Of a stretch of 64,000 nt of DNA, positions 9,880-21,897 are shown in pieces. The notes beneath the pieces are model-generated. The model saw only the letters and a list, made by a program, of their open reading frames with translations. It searched no databases and was not told where the DNA came from. The stretch lies in the NCBI GenBank assembly GCA_001692895.1, contig KV748198.1, positions 435,214 through 499,213 of the forward strand, in the 5' to 3' direction. The first letter of the stretch is position 1; every line of letters begins with the position of its first letter. This stretch comes from Cenococcum geophilum 1.58. Taxonomy: Eukaryota; Ascomycota; Dothideomycetes; Gloniales; Gloniaceae. The position numbers were made by a program, and so were the translations under genes.

Positions 9880-11760
9880 CCTACTTATTAACCTTAGCCT
9901 AAGCTATTAAATCTAGACCCTCTACTACTATAAAAACCTCTTATTTTTATAAGCGCTTTTTTTTATTTACACTTTTTACGCTGCGATAAAGCCTTATTAG
10001 CTTTTTATAAGCTAGCTATCTATACGCGTATTAGGGTGGCTTTATATATTATCTTCTTAGCACCCTTAAATAGCTAGTCTAGCTGCTCTATTATTAAGCT
10101 AGGTTAACTATTCTAGTGATTTTAAATTTGGCTATATAGTAAAGCTATTTAACTACTTAGTTTAGTAATATTACTAGGCGTTTTAGGTTCCTATAAAGCA
10201 ACCTCTATAGAAGGTATAGGCGTTTAAAGCTTAATATCTAGCTTTAAGAGTATAGCCTCTAGATTAAATAGGACTAGGCCTATACTTTAAAATTCTATAT
10301 AGATATTACTCTTAGTAATAGAGTTGCTATAGGCTATTTTAAATGCTAGTAAAAATTTAAGCTTTGTAATATAAAAGATATAGTTATAAACTAGGTTATT
10401 AACCTGCTATCTATACGCGCGCTTTAAAGGCGTAAAGTAGCCTATATCTAGTAGCTGTAGTAGATATAACGTATATACTGGCATATAAAGCGTAAGAATA
10501 TTCTTCTGCTTATAGAGCTGTTAACATTTAAGAGATTAATAGCTCTTATAACCGTTAATTACTAGTAGGCGATATATGCCTATTAAAGTGCTCTAGCTAT
10601 TTAATACCTAGCTAATTAATTGTCTAGCCATTCTCGCTTAGCGTAGCCTATTTTTATAGTATATTATAGAACTAGGTAGTATAGTGGTGCTTTCTAGCAA
10701 ATATAATAAACGGTAGAATTAGCTAGCCTAAAGCATTTACACCCTAGATTACTATAACCCATTCTTAATTACCTGGCTATGTAGTTTTAGGCTAAATACG
10801 TCGCTTAGAGCCTATAATAACTTTAGTAGTTGCTATAACACCTATCTAGAATCCAGCTTTATTAAAATTATATATATCTTCGTTAGATATATTATACTTC
10901 GCCTTAAAATTGCCTAACGTATTCCACCATCGAGCCGGCAACCCCACCGAGCTGGCAAGTCCATTTCCCCACCAAAAATTATAAAAATCACAATATAATA
11001 TCTTAACAACCACTTAATAATAAATTCTAATAATTTAGATTTAGACTTTTATATACACTCTACAGCTTCTATTAAAGCTGTATAGTAAATAGGTTAGTAG
11101 TTTTTAAGGTATTAAAATTTGGGGGCCAAAATATAGCTAAATTACTATATCTTAAAAACTACTAAACTATTTACTATGCAACTTTAATAGAAGCTGTAGA
11201 GTGTATATAAAAGTCTAAATCTAAATTATTAGAATTTATTATTAAGTGGTTGTTAAGATATTATATTGTGATTTTTATAATTTTTAGTGGGGAAATGGAC
11301 TTGCCGGCTCGGTGGGGTTGCCGGCTTAATGGTGGAATATATTATAAGGTTAAACTAGAGCTTAATAATTCTAGGATCCTTATATAGAGCTTACTAATAG
11401 TAATACTTCTAATTATATTATAATTTAACCTTAGGCGTCCTCTATATATAGTTATATAGCTAGTTAATACTAACCTTACTAGTAAAGCTAGTAAAGCGCA
11501 CAGCAAGTAGTTAATTAGCTATTTCTCTTATATAGATAAGCTAAGGCGCGAATCTTTATAAATCTAGGTTAAGAATATACTTAGTAATAGTCTCCTTTTC
11601 TAGCTTAGTAAGCTTCTTTAAATTAGCCTTACAATTGCGTTATAAGAGAGTTCCACCGCGTTATTGTTAAAGGGTCGCTTAAGAGATATTATAAGTTACT
11701 ATAGCGTGTTATACGCTATAGAATTGGTTTTGCTTAATAGCTAAAATAGCTAGGGCTATC
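9880..11760 (-). pseudogene. Fot1/pogo transposase pseudogene
   Basis: The minus-strand N-terminal part (11.7-11.35 kb) reads LTKLEKETITKYILNLDL and IREIAN, the CENP-B-type HTH of pogo transposases. The catalytic part (10.88-10.3 kb) has EDIYNFN at the first acidic motif, PFIIFARKHH, and KQKNILTLYMP...LLDIGYFTPLKRAY around the third aspartate (codon at 10,446-10,448). The first motif has N where D is expected. The gene is split by the MITE at 10,922-11,337 and carries many TAG/TAA codons plus frame changes. Family DD..D assignment is firm; activity is not possible in this copy. Confidence 0.8.
10922..11337. mobile_element. Foldback MITE, 416 bp, TA target
   Basis: Almost the whole element is one inverted repeat. 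The arms run about 190 bp from TTCCACCAT...GCCGGCAACCCCACCGAG to a short centre near 11,110-11,130. Flanks are TA (10,920-10,921 and 11,338-11,339). Arm differences are few and mostly C/T or G/A. No coding capacity. It sits inside the pogo transposase gene, so it is younger than that copy. The TA target suggests mobilisation by a Tc1/mariner-type transposase. Confidence 0.85.
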
Positions 11761-11971
11761 CTACCTTCTTAATAGCTTGATTAAGGGTTATGTTACTAAT
11801 TTATAGTAGTTAATAGTTAGCGCGTCGTAATTTCTTAATAGGTTGGCTTACTCGCTTATATAAAACGTTATACTAATTGCCTTAAAAGGTGATTGTATAT
11901 AATCTAGATAGCCTCTAGCTTATATCTAAGCGGCTACTATCTCCCTTATCTCCTAATCCGTATCTATCTAA

Positions 11972-12482
11972 CTATAGTATACGGATGTAATCTACTAGAC
12001 ATCTTACTAGTATAGCTGCTCTATAGTATATATAATTATCCTAAGGAGGTAAAGGGCCTAATCTATATTCTAATACCATTATATAGATTCGATCTACTAG
12101 GCATCTGCTAGTATACCTACTTTATAGTATACGCGGTTATTTTAAGTAAAAATAGAGGACCGTAAAATTGCTCGAGGGCGAAGCCGTTAGCTTGCTGCCG
12201 GCTATTACCTAAAAGGGTATAGAACTGGCTTAAATATAAGGCATATTTGCCTAGGTATATAATAGGAAGTAGGTAAGCCAAGCATAAGTTATAAGGAGAG
12301 TTGATAAAAGAGGGCAATATATTAATAAGGGTAGGCAATACCTTATATAGAGACGAACCAATAAGGAGGGAAAGGGTTACGAGCCTAAGAAGCTTATAAG
12401 AAGGTACTAAGGGCTAGCTAAAGGCTAGTCTTAGCGGTCCCTAAGAGCTCCCGGGCGTATACTTAAGTAAGGGTTAATATAA
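11972..12482. repeat. Dispersed repeat, copy 1, with internal partial duplicate
   Basis: 12,085-12,482 aligns by eye with 23,296-23,692: GCATCTGCTAGTATACCTAC, TAGTATACGCGGTTAT and the closing CCCTTA palindrome are shared. 11,972-12,045 is a partial extra copy of its start (ATCTTACTAGTATAGC, TATAGTATA). No reading frame is convincing. It could be an LTR or SINE-like unit; terminal features do not decide it. Confidence 0.5.
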
Positions 12483-14870
12483 CCCTTATATAAAGATCTT
12501 CTCTAGAGTCTTTCCTAGGTAGTTTAATAAGGAGATAATCCTATAGGACTTTAGTAAAGAATAGTCCTCCTTATTAACCCTAGGGATAATAACTCCTTAA
12601 GCTTCTCTCTAGACCTTTAGTTAATAGCCTAAGATAAATAGAATTCTATAATAGAGCGGGCTTTTTATAGAATTATAAAGGATAGCCTATCTAGCTCTAG
12701 GCCTTTTTATTAAAGCTAAAGAGACTACTTATTTAACTTTCGTTTTCTCTAGTTCTGGCTATTCCTATTAACTAGTTATAGTATAGTCCTTTTACTTTAT
12801 AAGACTAGTAAAAGGAGGTTTAGGTAATAGAGTAGTTATAAAGGCTTTTTACTAGTCTAGTAGTCCTATCCTTACTATCCCGTGCACTAGTAGCGTTCTA
12901 TAAAATATAGCCTATATATATAATTAAGAACATTAACTTTCTCGCGCGTTATATAGTAAATAGATAACTTTATTAACTAAATACACTACTAAAATAGTGC
13001 GTAACTATATATCTAACAATATAGATCTTATACAGTTTACTTAATATATTATTCTCAGAAATCGAGTAATTAAAAAGCCACCGCTAGATCACAAACTCCC
13101 ACTTCCTTTTAATCCTCTCCCTGTATATAGAAAGCTCCATTAAGGACTATTAGTATAAGGACTTTAGCTATAAAACGATGTATATTCTTTAAAACTATAT
13201 TCTAGTAAATTAATAGTAGCAACTTAACGGCTACTTCTACTGCACTAAGCTAAGGTCTAAAGACGATAAAGCTTTCTGGAATACATTTAAAAGAATTAAG
13301 AAACTTAGTAAAGAATTTCACTTTACTTTAATTAGGGTACTATAAGTTTGGGGTCTACCTTACTAGTCGCGTTTCTATAATTATAAATGTTTTAATAAAG
13401 CCTATACTAAAGGGCTTTAAAATATAGCCATTAGGCAACTAAGGCTATATTCTTAATTAGGTAATTTATATAAAATGTAATAATAAAGGCTTAGTAGATC
13501 TGGATAAGGTTTAGATAAAAAAAGGCTTTTTAAAAACGCAGGTAATAGTAATACATTTTTTAACTTAGGGATATCTAGAGATGGGCTAGCGTCTTTATCG
13601 GCCAAATATACATACTGTTTAGCTAAATAACCTCTTTAACTCTATTAAACTACTTTAGCGACCTTAGAAACTTAGAATTAGGGGTATAAAAACGATATAG
13701 ATATTTAAAATAAAGTTTAAAGAACTAGATTAGATAAAAGGTAATAAAGGGGATAAGAAAAGGCACTAAAAAAATGCGTAATATTAATTACTAATTAACC
13801 AAATTAACCGACAACTTATTAAACTTAAATTAATATACTAAGATTAGATTAAATAAGGTATATTATATAGAAGGCTTTCTAAAAACGGAATAGTTATAGA
13901 TTTTACCTAAAAGGATGCTAATACAGTCTGATTTATAAGTACTATTAGTAACGGTTTATACTTAAATTTAACTCTAAGGCTTTACAGTTAATAACGTAAT
14001 ATATTATAGGTTTAAACCTCGTTAAATATAAGCGATAATAACTTAATACTACTTTTAGTGGCGCCTAGTAGACTTAAAAAGCATTTGAAGATATAGCTAG
14101 GAGGTAGTTACTAATACTAGAGTTTAATAATATGTATAATCGCTTTATAAAGGCGTTAATCCTACTAATCAAATAAAATCCTATTATACCTTAAGATCTA
14201 CCGCCGTACCTAGAAGCCTCTTTTTTAGTTTTTTATTTATTTAACTGTTACTAGCACCTGTAAATTATCCTCTATATATACCCACGGCTAAGTATACTAC
14301 GCTAGTTATAAAGCTTTCCGCGAATCTCTTATTAACTCTTTACTTAAATACTTTACCTTTTAAGCTTAAGCTAGTTATATATAGGTCTCTATAAAGAATA
14401 TATAGTATTATTTAATAATATATTATAGATATAAAGTAGTTAAAATTAATTAAAAGCAGAAGGCTTACTTTATATACCTAGTGGTAAAAAGCAAGAGCTG
14501 TATAAAGAAGCATTTAAATAGGAAGCCTCTATATAAACTTTTAAAAAATATTATAAAAGTATCGCGTGATAGTAAGGACTTTAAGAGACTTTAAACGGCG
14601 CTAAGAATAGCGTACAAGTACAACATTTATTGAATACCACTATATAAAGACAGCCTGTATTAGCAGCAGTATATAAATTAACTTAACTCTAAGGAATAAG
14701 TCTTTATATATAATGTACATCAATATTTTAAGATATTTATAACTTTATTTAAGAGCTCTAGTATTGCGAATAACTTACTACCTATATATACCTTATATAA
14801 TTGGTATATATAGGCCAAATTTTATAGAACGTTATTATTAGTATAAGGGATGCTATAGACTAGGGGTTAT
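12483..14870 (+). mobile_element. piggyBac-like transposon fossil
   Basis: The plus strand from about 13.1 to 14.7 kb carries piggyBac (DDE_Tnp_1_7) landmarks: NNLFNSIKLL near 13,628 (usual form D-NLF-S), a KDANTV segment near 13,915, and YNRFIKALNPTNQ then LFFSFLF near 14.15 kb, matching YNRFMGGVD-x-ADQ...LFFWLL. Stops and frame changes are frequent and the first catalytic aspartate reads as N. 12,483-13,050 has no clear frame. TTAA ends could not be fixed, so the borders are approximate. Confidence 0.6.
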
Positions 14871-15310
14871 ATATAATATTCCCCCTTTTATATATTACGG
14901 ACCTTATATTAATAGTAATATAACTACTTAAGAAGAATATAAACAGACTAGTAGTAGAAGCGCGGGAAGCGCTAGAACCGGTTAAACTATAGGACGAAGG
15001 GTACCTAAGTTATATAATAAATTACAAGACTAGTTTAGAATATAAAAATATAGAAACGTAAGAATATAAGACGTACTAATGTGCTAACGTACTTAGTACA
15101 TTTCTTAGGAGTTAGATTATATATTTAAAGGACTATAGTCCCTCTCTTAAATAGTTCTCTCTTTATAATAAATCTTAGAATATAATTAGAGTTAATTTAT
15201 TAGGCACTTATTCTATACTTAGATCTTATTATTACATTTACCTATATACCTAGCCCATTAACAAGTCTACCGTAGTACCTACTATAAGGCTGTGTTATAT
15301 TATATATTTT
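14871..15310 (+). mobile_element. Crypton-like 3' tail, copy 1
   Basis: Begins TATTACGGACCTTATATTA and aligns by eye with 24,878-25,670, including ACTAGTAGTAGAA(G/A)CG, TTCTCTCTTTATA and TTTACCGTAGTA-type words. It lacks the MITE found in the other copy, so it shows the uninterrupted target. The upstream coding part is missing here, replaced by the piggyBac-like fossil. Confidence 0.5.
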
Positions 15311-15520
15311 AGGGCAGTAAAGTCCTCTTTCCTTAGAGTTTTTATTTAGTTATCTCTTACTATAGATATTAAATAATAGAAATCTTTTAAATTCCTAATA
15401 TTATAATATCTATATCTTTATAGATATCCTCCCTATTTCTATACTATAGGAAACGAGAGCTAGTCTTCCTTATACAGATAGCTATTTTAGGGCAAATAGC
15501 TAACTTACTAGGAAAGATAA
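15311..15520 (-). pseudogene. Possible LINE ORF2 start, continuation of the cut LINE
   Basis: Directly outside the copia 3' LTR and its GATAA duplication, so it was contiguous with 21,898 onward before that insertion. The minus strand carries short open stretches only; assignment to ORF2 is by position, not by a clear endonuclease motif. Joins the Crypton-like tail near 15,310. Confidence 0.3.
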
Positions 15521-15769
15521 TGTTGGTACCAATTTAATGGTATAAGTGAGTCGTGTCTAGGGGCACGAAATACGTATAGTATCGTATGCTCATTTAGACG
15601 GTGGTAACTGTCGATTCTACTGAGGTGGGCTATATGGTCTATATACTAACACACCTCCCCCTTAACTAGCTAGTGTTTTAGGAGTGCACCAGACGCGTAA
15701 GCGAGTGGGTACACTAAACGCGTAAACGCGTAAGCACGCGGTTGGTACGACAGGTGCTGTAATTATACA
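15521..15769 (-). repeat. 3' LTR of the copia element
   Basis: 249 bp, TGTTGGTACC to TTATACA. It pairs with 21,649-21,897; all differences seen are transitions. Preceded by GATAA. Confidence 0.92.
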
Positions 15770-18700
15770 CTGGCGGTACTTGGAAAATGGAACCACTTGT
15801 GTATAGCCTCCGTAATTGCCTTAATAGAACTATAAAACACAAAAGAAAATATATAGGAAATCCCTCCCAAGGTGCCTTTTGGGTTGCCTTCCAAACGGTG
15901 CTCCAAGCTGGCCGTAAGTCCTGCTTATGGTCCATAAAATGAACTATACGGCCTTTTAACGGGCCGTAAATGCACTATACGGCCTTCCGAACGGGCCGTA
16001 ACTAAACCGTAAATGCTCCGTTAGTCTCGCTCTACCCATTCTATAACCTTTAGGTTGAGCTTATTTGTGTTAATTAGGGTTTTAAGAGCTTGATACGGCT
16101 TTGCCTTCGTTATAGCGTTTGCTGGGTTGTCTCCGCTACTAATCCATTTGACCTCTGTAATCTCGCGTTGTTTATAGGCCTAACGTAGGCACATTAGGTC
16201 GACCATAAGCCTCTTCTCTTATGTTGTACCTAGTTTGACTAGGCAGTCGTAAAGGGACTTTAAATTGGTGCATAAAACTAGGGGTAGCTACTCTAGTTAT
16301 AGGATCTTCTGGATCGTTGATTTGATTACGGCTGCTATATTAAAGCTATGGGCTAATGCATATAGTTTAGAAGCTAGTACACTGCGGGTTACTTGCTTGT
16401 ATTTAATTAAAGACCAATACAGTATATTTGCGTCTTAATTATGGTCCGTAAGTATAATTACGAAGCCGATTTGCGATGATAGGTCCCTATTATTGGCGAA
16501 GGAGGCGTCCGTAAATACCATTACGCTAATAGAATTTAGGTCTAGCGGTACAAAAGTAAGTCCTCTTATTGCGTTGTTAATCTGCCATTAAATACGCTTA
16601 TTAAGCTGCTTAATATTTTCTTCTTACGGATCTACTGCCTGGGCCGTAAAGGATAAGTTATAGGCAGATTTGGGTTAACAGACTATAGCAATATAGGCAC
16701 CTCTTGCACGCTATGCAGCGTATTGGTCCTTTATATTTACGGTTTTATAGGTCTCTTCGCGGGAACTAGTAAGGTCTATAGGCTTTGCCGTAACGGGCTT
16801 TAGGTTTTAAGCTTAGCGTTCCTAAGTTAGCTAGATTAAGTTGCCCTTTTATATAATTAAGCCTCCGTTAAACTTAATTAGAGTCTGCTCAGTTAACTGC
16901 TCCCATGGCTTTACTAGGAACTTAGCCTTTTACAGTTTAGTCTCTTCCGCGTCCATAAAAGTTTAGTTCGCTAAAAAGAGGGTATCGTCTATTTGGAGTC
17001 TAACGATACTAAGGCCGTTTAATAGGGTATATAGGAGGCAAGGGTCATAGGTCAACTGCTCTATCTTAAGTTTACTAACGTGGTGCTAGTGGTATATTTT
17101 AAACCAGTGGTTTCTAGCTTCTGGTACTCCGTAAAGTGGTTTTATAACCCATAAAATTGTTTCTAGTTATAGATTAAGCTTAAGCGGTGGCCGTATAAAG
17201 ATATCCCTACTTAGGTAGGTATTAGACTGTACGTAGGCTTATAAGATATCCCGTAAGTAAAGAGCTACGGGTTTGGTTTTCTGTAGACCTAGTATAAGCG
17301 TAAGTATGATCCGTTAACTGACCCGTTAAATTATAGGCAATTGCGTAAGGATAAGGTCCTTTCCCTGGTCGTTATAAGCTTGTACAACAAGCCTTGACTT
17401 TTTAAAGACTTTATTAGTACTGGGGTGCTTAATTTCGTTAATAAAGCGCGAGTTAAATATACGGACGCCTTGCGGAACGTCTCTCTCCGTTACAACTACA
17501 AAGACGCCCTTCTTAAGTAGTCCATTAATCTCTTTGCGTCGTGAGTCTATAAAAGGGGTTTCCTGTACTAGAACTAATATATCCATAGGTGGAGGTTGCT
17601 TTGCGGATGTGTCTGCGGAGGTATCTATAAAGGTTAGGTAATTCTCTATTACGGGGTTCTTAGTTATGGGGTGCTTTCGGGGGCGTCCTCGGCCACGTTT
17701 TACGGCAGGTTTAGCGGGTTCAGTAGGTTTACGGGGGACTTCTGAAGTAGGTAAGGGTGCTTCTAGTTTGTCTAGTTCGGCGGGTGCTTCTAGTTCGTCT
17801 AGTTTAACGTTATTAGTATTTTCGGGCCGTAAATAGGGTTTTATAGACGTGCTTCTAAAGCTTATCGGTCCGCTAGGGAGCTATATACAGTAGGTCTCGT
17901 CTTCTACGGCCAGTAGACGGTAAGGTCTAGTCCAATTGCCGCTTTCTCGCCATATGAGGACTTCAGAGTTAAGCGGGAGGTTGTGTACTAGGGTCGTATT
18001 AGGTCCGTTGCGGTAGTATAGGGCGTTATTAACAGCTTGTTTGGCCCGTAGCTTAACTATCTCTGCCATTGCCTTCCGTATTATAGCTGCTTATTCCGTA
18101 ATAGACGGGGCCGGAGGGTCTAGGTTACTTATCCTTAGGTAGGCTCCGTAGACTAAGAGGGTAGGTACTAGTCCGTTAGGGCCGGCGGTGTTATTAACGG
18201 CTTTTACGGCCATCTATAAAGCCAGTTCCTTTTAGATGTTCTTACACTCGTCCGTAATAATCTAGTAAGCTCTCCATAAAGCTAGATAAGCTCGCTTAAC
18301 AAGCCTAACGGACTAGTGCGCCTTAACTAGAACGGCTTTTGTTAATATAGCCATGGCCGTAGCATACTGCTAGAATTCCTTACTAATAAAGTTCCTACTA
18401 GCGTCGTAGGTAATATACTTAGGAGGTCTAAGGTATGTGTTAATTTAGCAGGTCTATAAAATATCCTAAGTATATTTTGCGGATATATTTTGTAACTAAC
18501 GGGCGGCTTAGTAGCGGGTTGCCTTGTTAATTATATATAATACTAGGCTGCCGTTAATGTACATAATATCTATATACACTAAGTAGTTAAAATTAAGATC
18601 CTTATAAAGGGTAAACTTAAATCGGCCTAGGGAACGTCCGTATTTCTGGCAAAAGGAGCAGTATTTAGTTAGGTGGTCAATTGCCTTCCTATTAACGTCG

Positions 18701-20385
18701 TCGTGTCCAGAGCGTTTAAGGACTCTATACAGCTTTTCAGCTAACAGGTAGCCGAAACGGCGGTACAGGCGGTGGATTTCCGTACTGGTGAGGTAGCACG
18801 GGTTATAGTCAAAAGATTCCTAAATATAGGTCCATAAAGTCTCTCCCCATATAAGGAACGGGTGTCCGAATCGTTATATAATTGGCAAGGTAATATGCTT
18901 GCTTCCTAGGGCAGTTGTGGGGCCAGTTAAGGTGTCCGTTATATTATTGTAGTAGACCTATAACCTGTCCATATCCACAAGGCAGAGTAGAAAAGAGGTG
19001 TCCGCTTTTACTATATAGAAGTTAACTAGGCTAATTAGGGTCTTAACTGCGACTAATCTAATTAATGCGGTTGAACTAATACCAAATTAGACATTTACGG
19101 CCCTAGCTTGCATAGTGTCAATGTCCGTATTGCCATTTGCGGTAGTCTTATATATAAGGTATTGTCCATAACCTACAGTAGACTTCTTAGAGGCACCTAT
19201 ATCGATTATAACGCCATAGAATTCTTTAGGGGTATAGCGTTCTATAGTAATATATGCAAATAGGTCCTATTCGCGGTCCGTAACGTCCATAACGGGTCCA
19301 ACGGGTATGCTTACGGGCCAGTTTTCAGGTGCAATTAAGTATATAAAGGAACGGTCGGCTAATATAGTTATAGTATTAAAGGCTTAACTGTCCGTAAAAG
19401 GTCTAAAAGTAGTTAGGAACGTCTCTAAGGTCTCCTATTCCTAAGCGTCTAAGTTAAAATCAATTATAAGGGCTTCTATTAACTCGTTAAGAGACTCTTC
19501 TACTTCCTCTCCTTTGTATTCTAAGATAAACTAGTTAATCCGTTTATTAAATTTCTTCTTAGACCTATCACGTTCTTCTTAGGTATGCTTTATAGACCAA
19601 CATCCTTCCTTGCCGCACATAAAGTACTTCTAATTAGTTCATCTATAGGGGTATGCTTTCGTATAGGAGTTGCTATAAAGGTTGCGGGTAGAACCTAGTT
19701 AATGCGGGTGCTGCTAGCGGTAGCGGCGGTCCATAAAGTAGGCATCTAAGTCAGTTTGCGGATCTTATAGGTCCGTAACAAAGGCTTAAGTACTGCCTGG
19801 CGGGTTTAAGGCTTCGTACATTGCAATAGAGGACTATAAATCATTAATAAGGCTAGCTACGGTGTCTGCGGGCTTATAACAGGCGTATTTATAGGGTTCC
19901 ATTTCCTAGCAGGCCGTAATCAGTTTATTATGCAAGAAGTTATCCGTTTAAAGCTTAATATTAAGACCGTGCTATAGGTGGCGGAGGTCTTTAATAAGGA
20001 TTTGTAGGCACTCTATGGTTGATTTTTCAGTATTCTTATCTATTACGGTCCATAACTTGGTCGCATTCCATTAGGTAAGGATATCACGCCTATATTCCGG
20101 CCCTTTAAAGTAGTTATATATAGCCTTATATAGCTTATTAAAGGGAACGCCAAGGGGGTTACTCTTAAGGTTGGTGTAGTAGTAGTTAAGTGCTAGGCCG
20201 CGCAGCATGGTAGAGTAGGCTTGGCTAAACTCCTGTTTAGGGATATTAGCCTTCTAATAGAGGTCCGTAAAGATGGTTAGTTTGAAGTTAAAATTGTCGT
20301 TTTCACCGCTGTATTTAGATTCGTCGGTATAGAGCTTAGCCAGATTGGCTAGCTCCTTGCCATAGGTCTTTACTTAGGTGGTTTG

Positions 20386-20505
20386 CGGATCTATAGCTTA
20401 CGGATTTATAGCTTGCGGATATATAGCTTACGGATTTATAGCTTGCGGATATATAGCTTACGGGTCTATAGCTTACGGATATATAGCTTGCGGATCTATA
20501 GCTTA
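20386..20505 (-). repeat. Eight-unit 15 bp tandem repeat in copia gag
   Basis: Eight consecutive 15 bp units of the form CGGATNTATAGCTTR. The period is a multiple of three, so in the gag frame it specifies a repeated five-residue unit. Units differ mainly by G/A at the last base and A/C/T at the middle. Confidence 0.85.
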
Positions 20506-21648
20506 AATAACAGAAGGGTTTTGGTCCGTGTTTTGGTTTGCGGGGGTATTACGGTCCGTAATTTGGGTTATAGGGGTATTGCGGTCCGTAACTTAAGTAC
20601 TAGGTATGCTTTAGTCCATAAGGTTAATTCCAAAACTGCTTAGGTTTATAGGACAAATTTAGTTAAGAGGGTTAGGTATAAGGCTAGCGATTATATTAAG
20701 TTTTAAAGAAGTAAAGAGTTCCTTAATAGTGTTGAACTGGTCTAGGATTTCTTCCTTAGTCCATTTTGTTTGGTCCTCCTTATATATTGTATTATATAGA
20801 GACTGTGCTACAGTAACTCGTTTGTCCCTTTTAACCTATACGCCTTAGTAACATAAAAGGGTTCGTAGGTTACGGATGGTAGTAGGGTTACAGGCCTTAA
20901 AAATAGCTTCCGTAAAGTCCACGAAGTCTTCCTGGTACTATTCCTATAGGTCGTTGTTCATAAACTTAAAGTATTTATACTTAAGGGTTTTAAATTGAAT
21001 ATAGTCGTTAACGTCATCCGCAGACGTAAGGTCGACTCCTTGTCTCCACTTCTTTTAACCTTCGCTAACTTGCTTGCTAATGTCTGCCATACTATATAAT
21101 ATAGTCTAGTACGTAGCGGGTGGGAGAGGTCTTGTAAGGGTCCGTAAAATCGGTTAACGGGCCCGTAACGGTTTATAGGAGGGTAAGGGTGTCCGTACGG
21201 GGTCTTAATAGGTCCGTAGTGGTCCGCAAAGGGGTAAGAGGTCTCCGTAACGGTCCGTAAGAGTAATTAACGGGTCCGTAACGGTTCGTAAAAGGGTAAG
21301 GGGTCTCCGTAAGGGGTCAGAGAGGAGGCCGGGGTATTATGGTAGGGTGTAGTAAGGGTTAGGGTTCGAGGTGGTTGGAGTGGTCGCGTTCTTAGTATAA
21401 TCGCGTTTTTAACGTGGTCGCGTTAACTACTAGTATAGTAGTCAATATCTCTAATTAAGGTAGAGCGTAAACATCTTCCAAAACTAGGGTAGATTTAAGG
21501 TAATTCTAGGTAAGATAGAGCGTTAGACGTCTTCCAAATCTAAAGTACTTTAATTCTCTTTAACTGAAATAAGGGGCTTACAAGGTGGAGCGTCAGACGT
21601 CTTCTAAGCAAGTACGTATCTCCTGATCTGTGCGCGCTTACTAATCAG

Positions 21649-21897
21649 TGTTGGTACCAATTTAATAGTATAAGTGAGTCGTGTCTAGGGGCACGAAATA
21701 CGTATAGTATCGTATGCTTATTTAGACGGTGGTGACTGTCGATTCTACTAAGGTGGGCTATATGGTCTATATACTAACGCACCTCCCCCTTAACTAGCTA
21801 GTGTTTCAGGAGTGCACCAGACGTGTAAGCGAGTGGGTACACCGAACGCGTAAACGCGTAAGCACGCGGTTGGTACGACAGGTGCTGTAATTATACA
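21649..21897 (-). repeat. 5' LTR of the copia element
   Basis: 249 bp, TGTTGGTACC to TTATACA, followed by GATAA. In this minus-strand element it is the upstream LTR. Confidence 0.92.

Larger units (their letters stand above)
9629..11868 (-). mobile_element. Fot1/pogo-type DNA transposon
   Basis: The terminal inverted repeats start ACGTTTTA(C/T)A and share AAGCGAGTAAGCCA; the left end also has an AAGAAAGTGAGCCAC repeat of the motif. TA lies on both sides (9,627-9,628 and 11,869-11,870), the Tc1/mariner target. Length is 2,240 bp, or about 1.82 kb without the nested MITE, which is normal for Fot1. The coding strand is minus. It carries a pogo transposase pseudogene and is heavily RIP-mutated. 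Confidence 0.85.
15521..21897 (-). mobile_element. Ty1/copia retrotransposon, full length, broken
   Basis: Two 249 bp LTRs and a perfect 5 bp duplication GATAA (15,516-15,520 and 21,898-21,902) bound a 6.4 kb element read on the minus strand. From right to left: gag from about 21,090 with an HTH-less N-terminus, a 15 bp tandem repeat, and a CGKEGCW-type zinc knuckle near 19.6 kb; integrase about 18.0-19.4 kb; reverse transcriptase about 16.9-17.6 kb (FNSRFINEIKH, KSRLVVQAYND); RNase H about 16.0-16.5 kb. The LTRs differ at about nine sites, all transitions. It is broken with many interruptions but structurally complete, and probably young to middle-aged given RIP. Confidence 0.9.

Noticed and set aside
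20383-20643. Plus-strand frame with repeated RIYSL units
   Set aside because: It is the antisense of a 15 bp tandem repeat in a copia gag that is coded on the minus strand.
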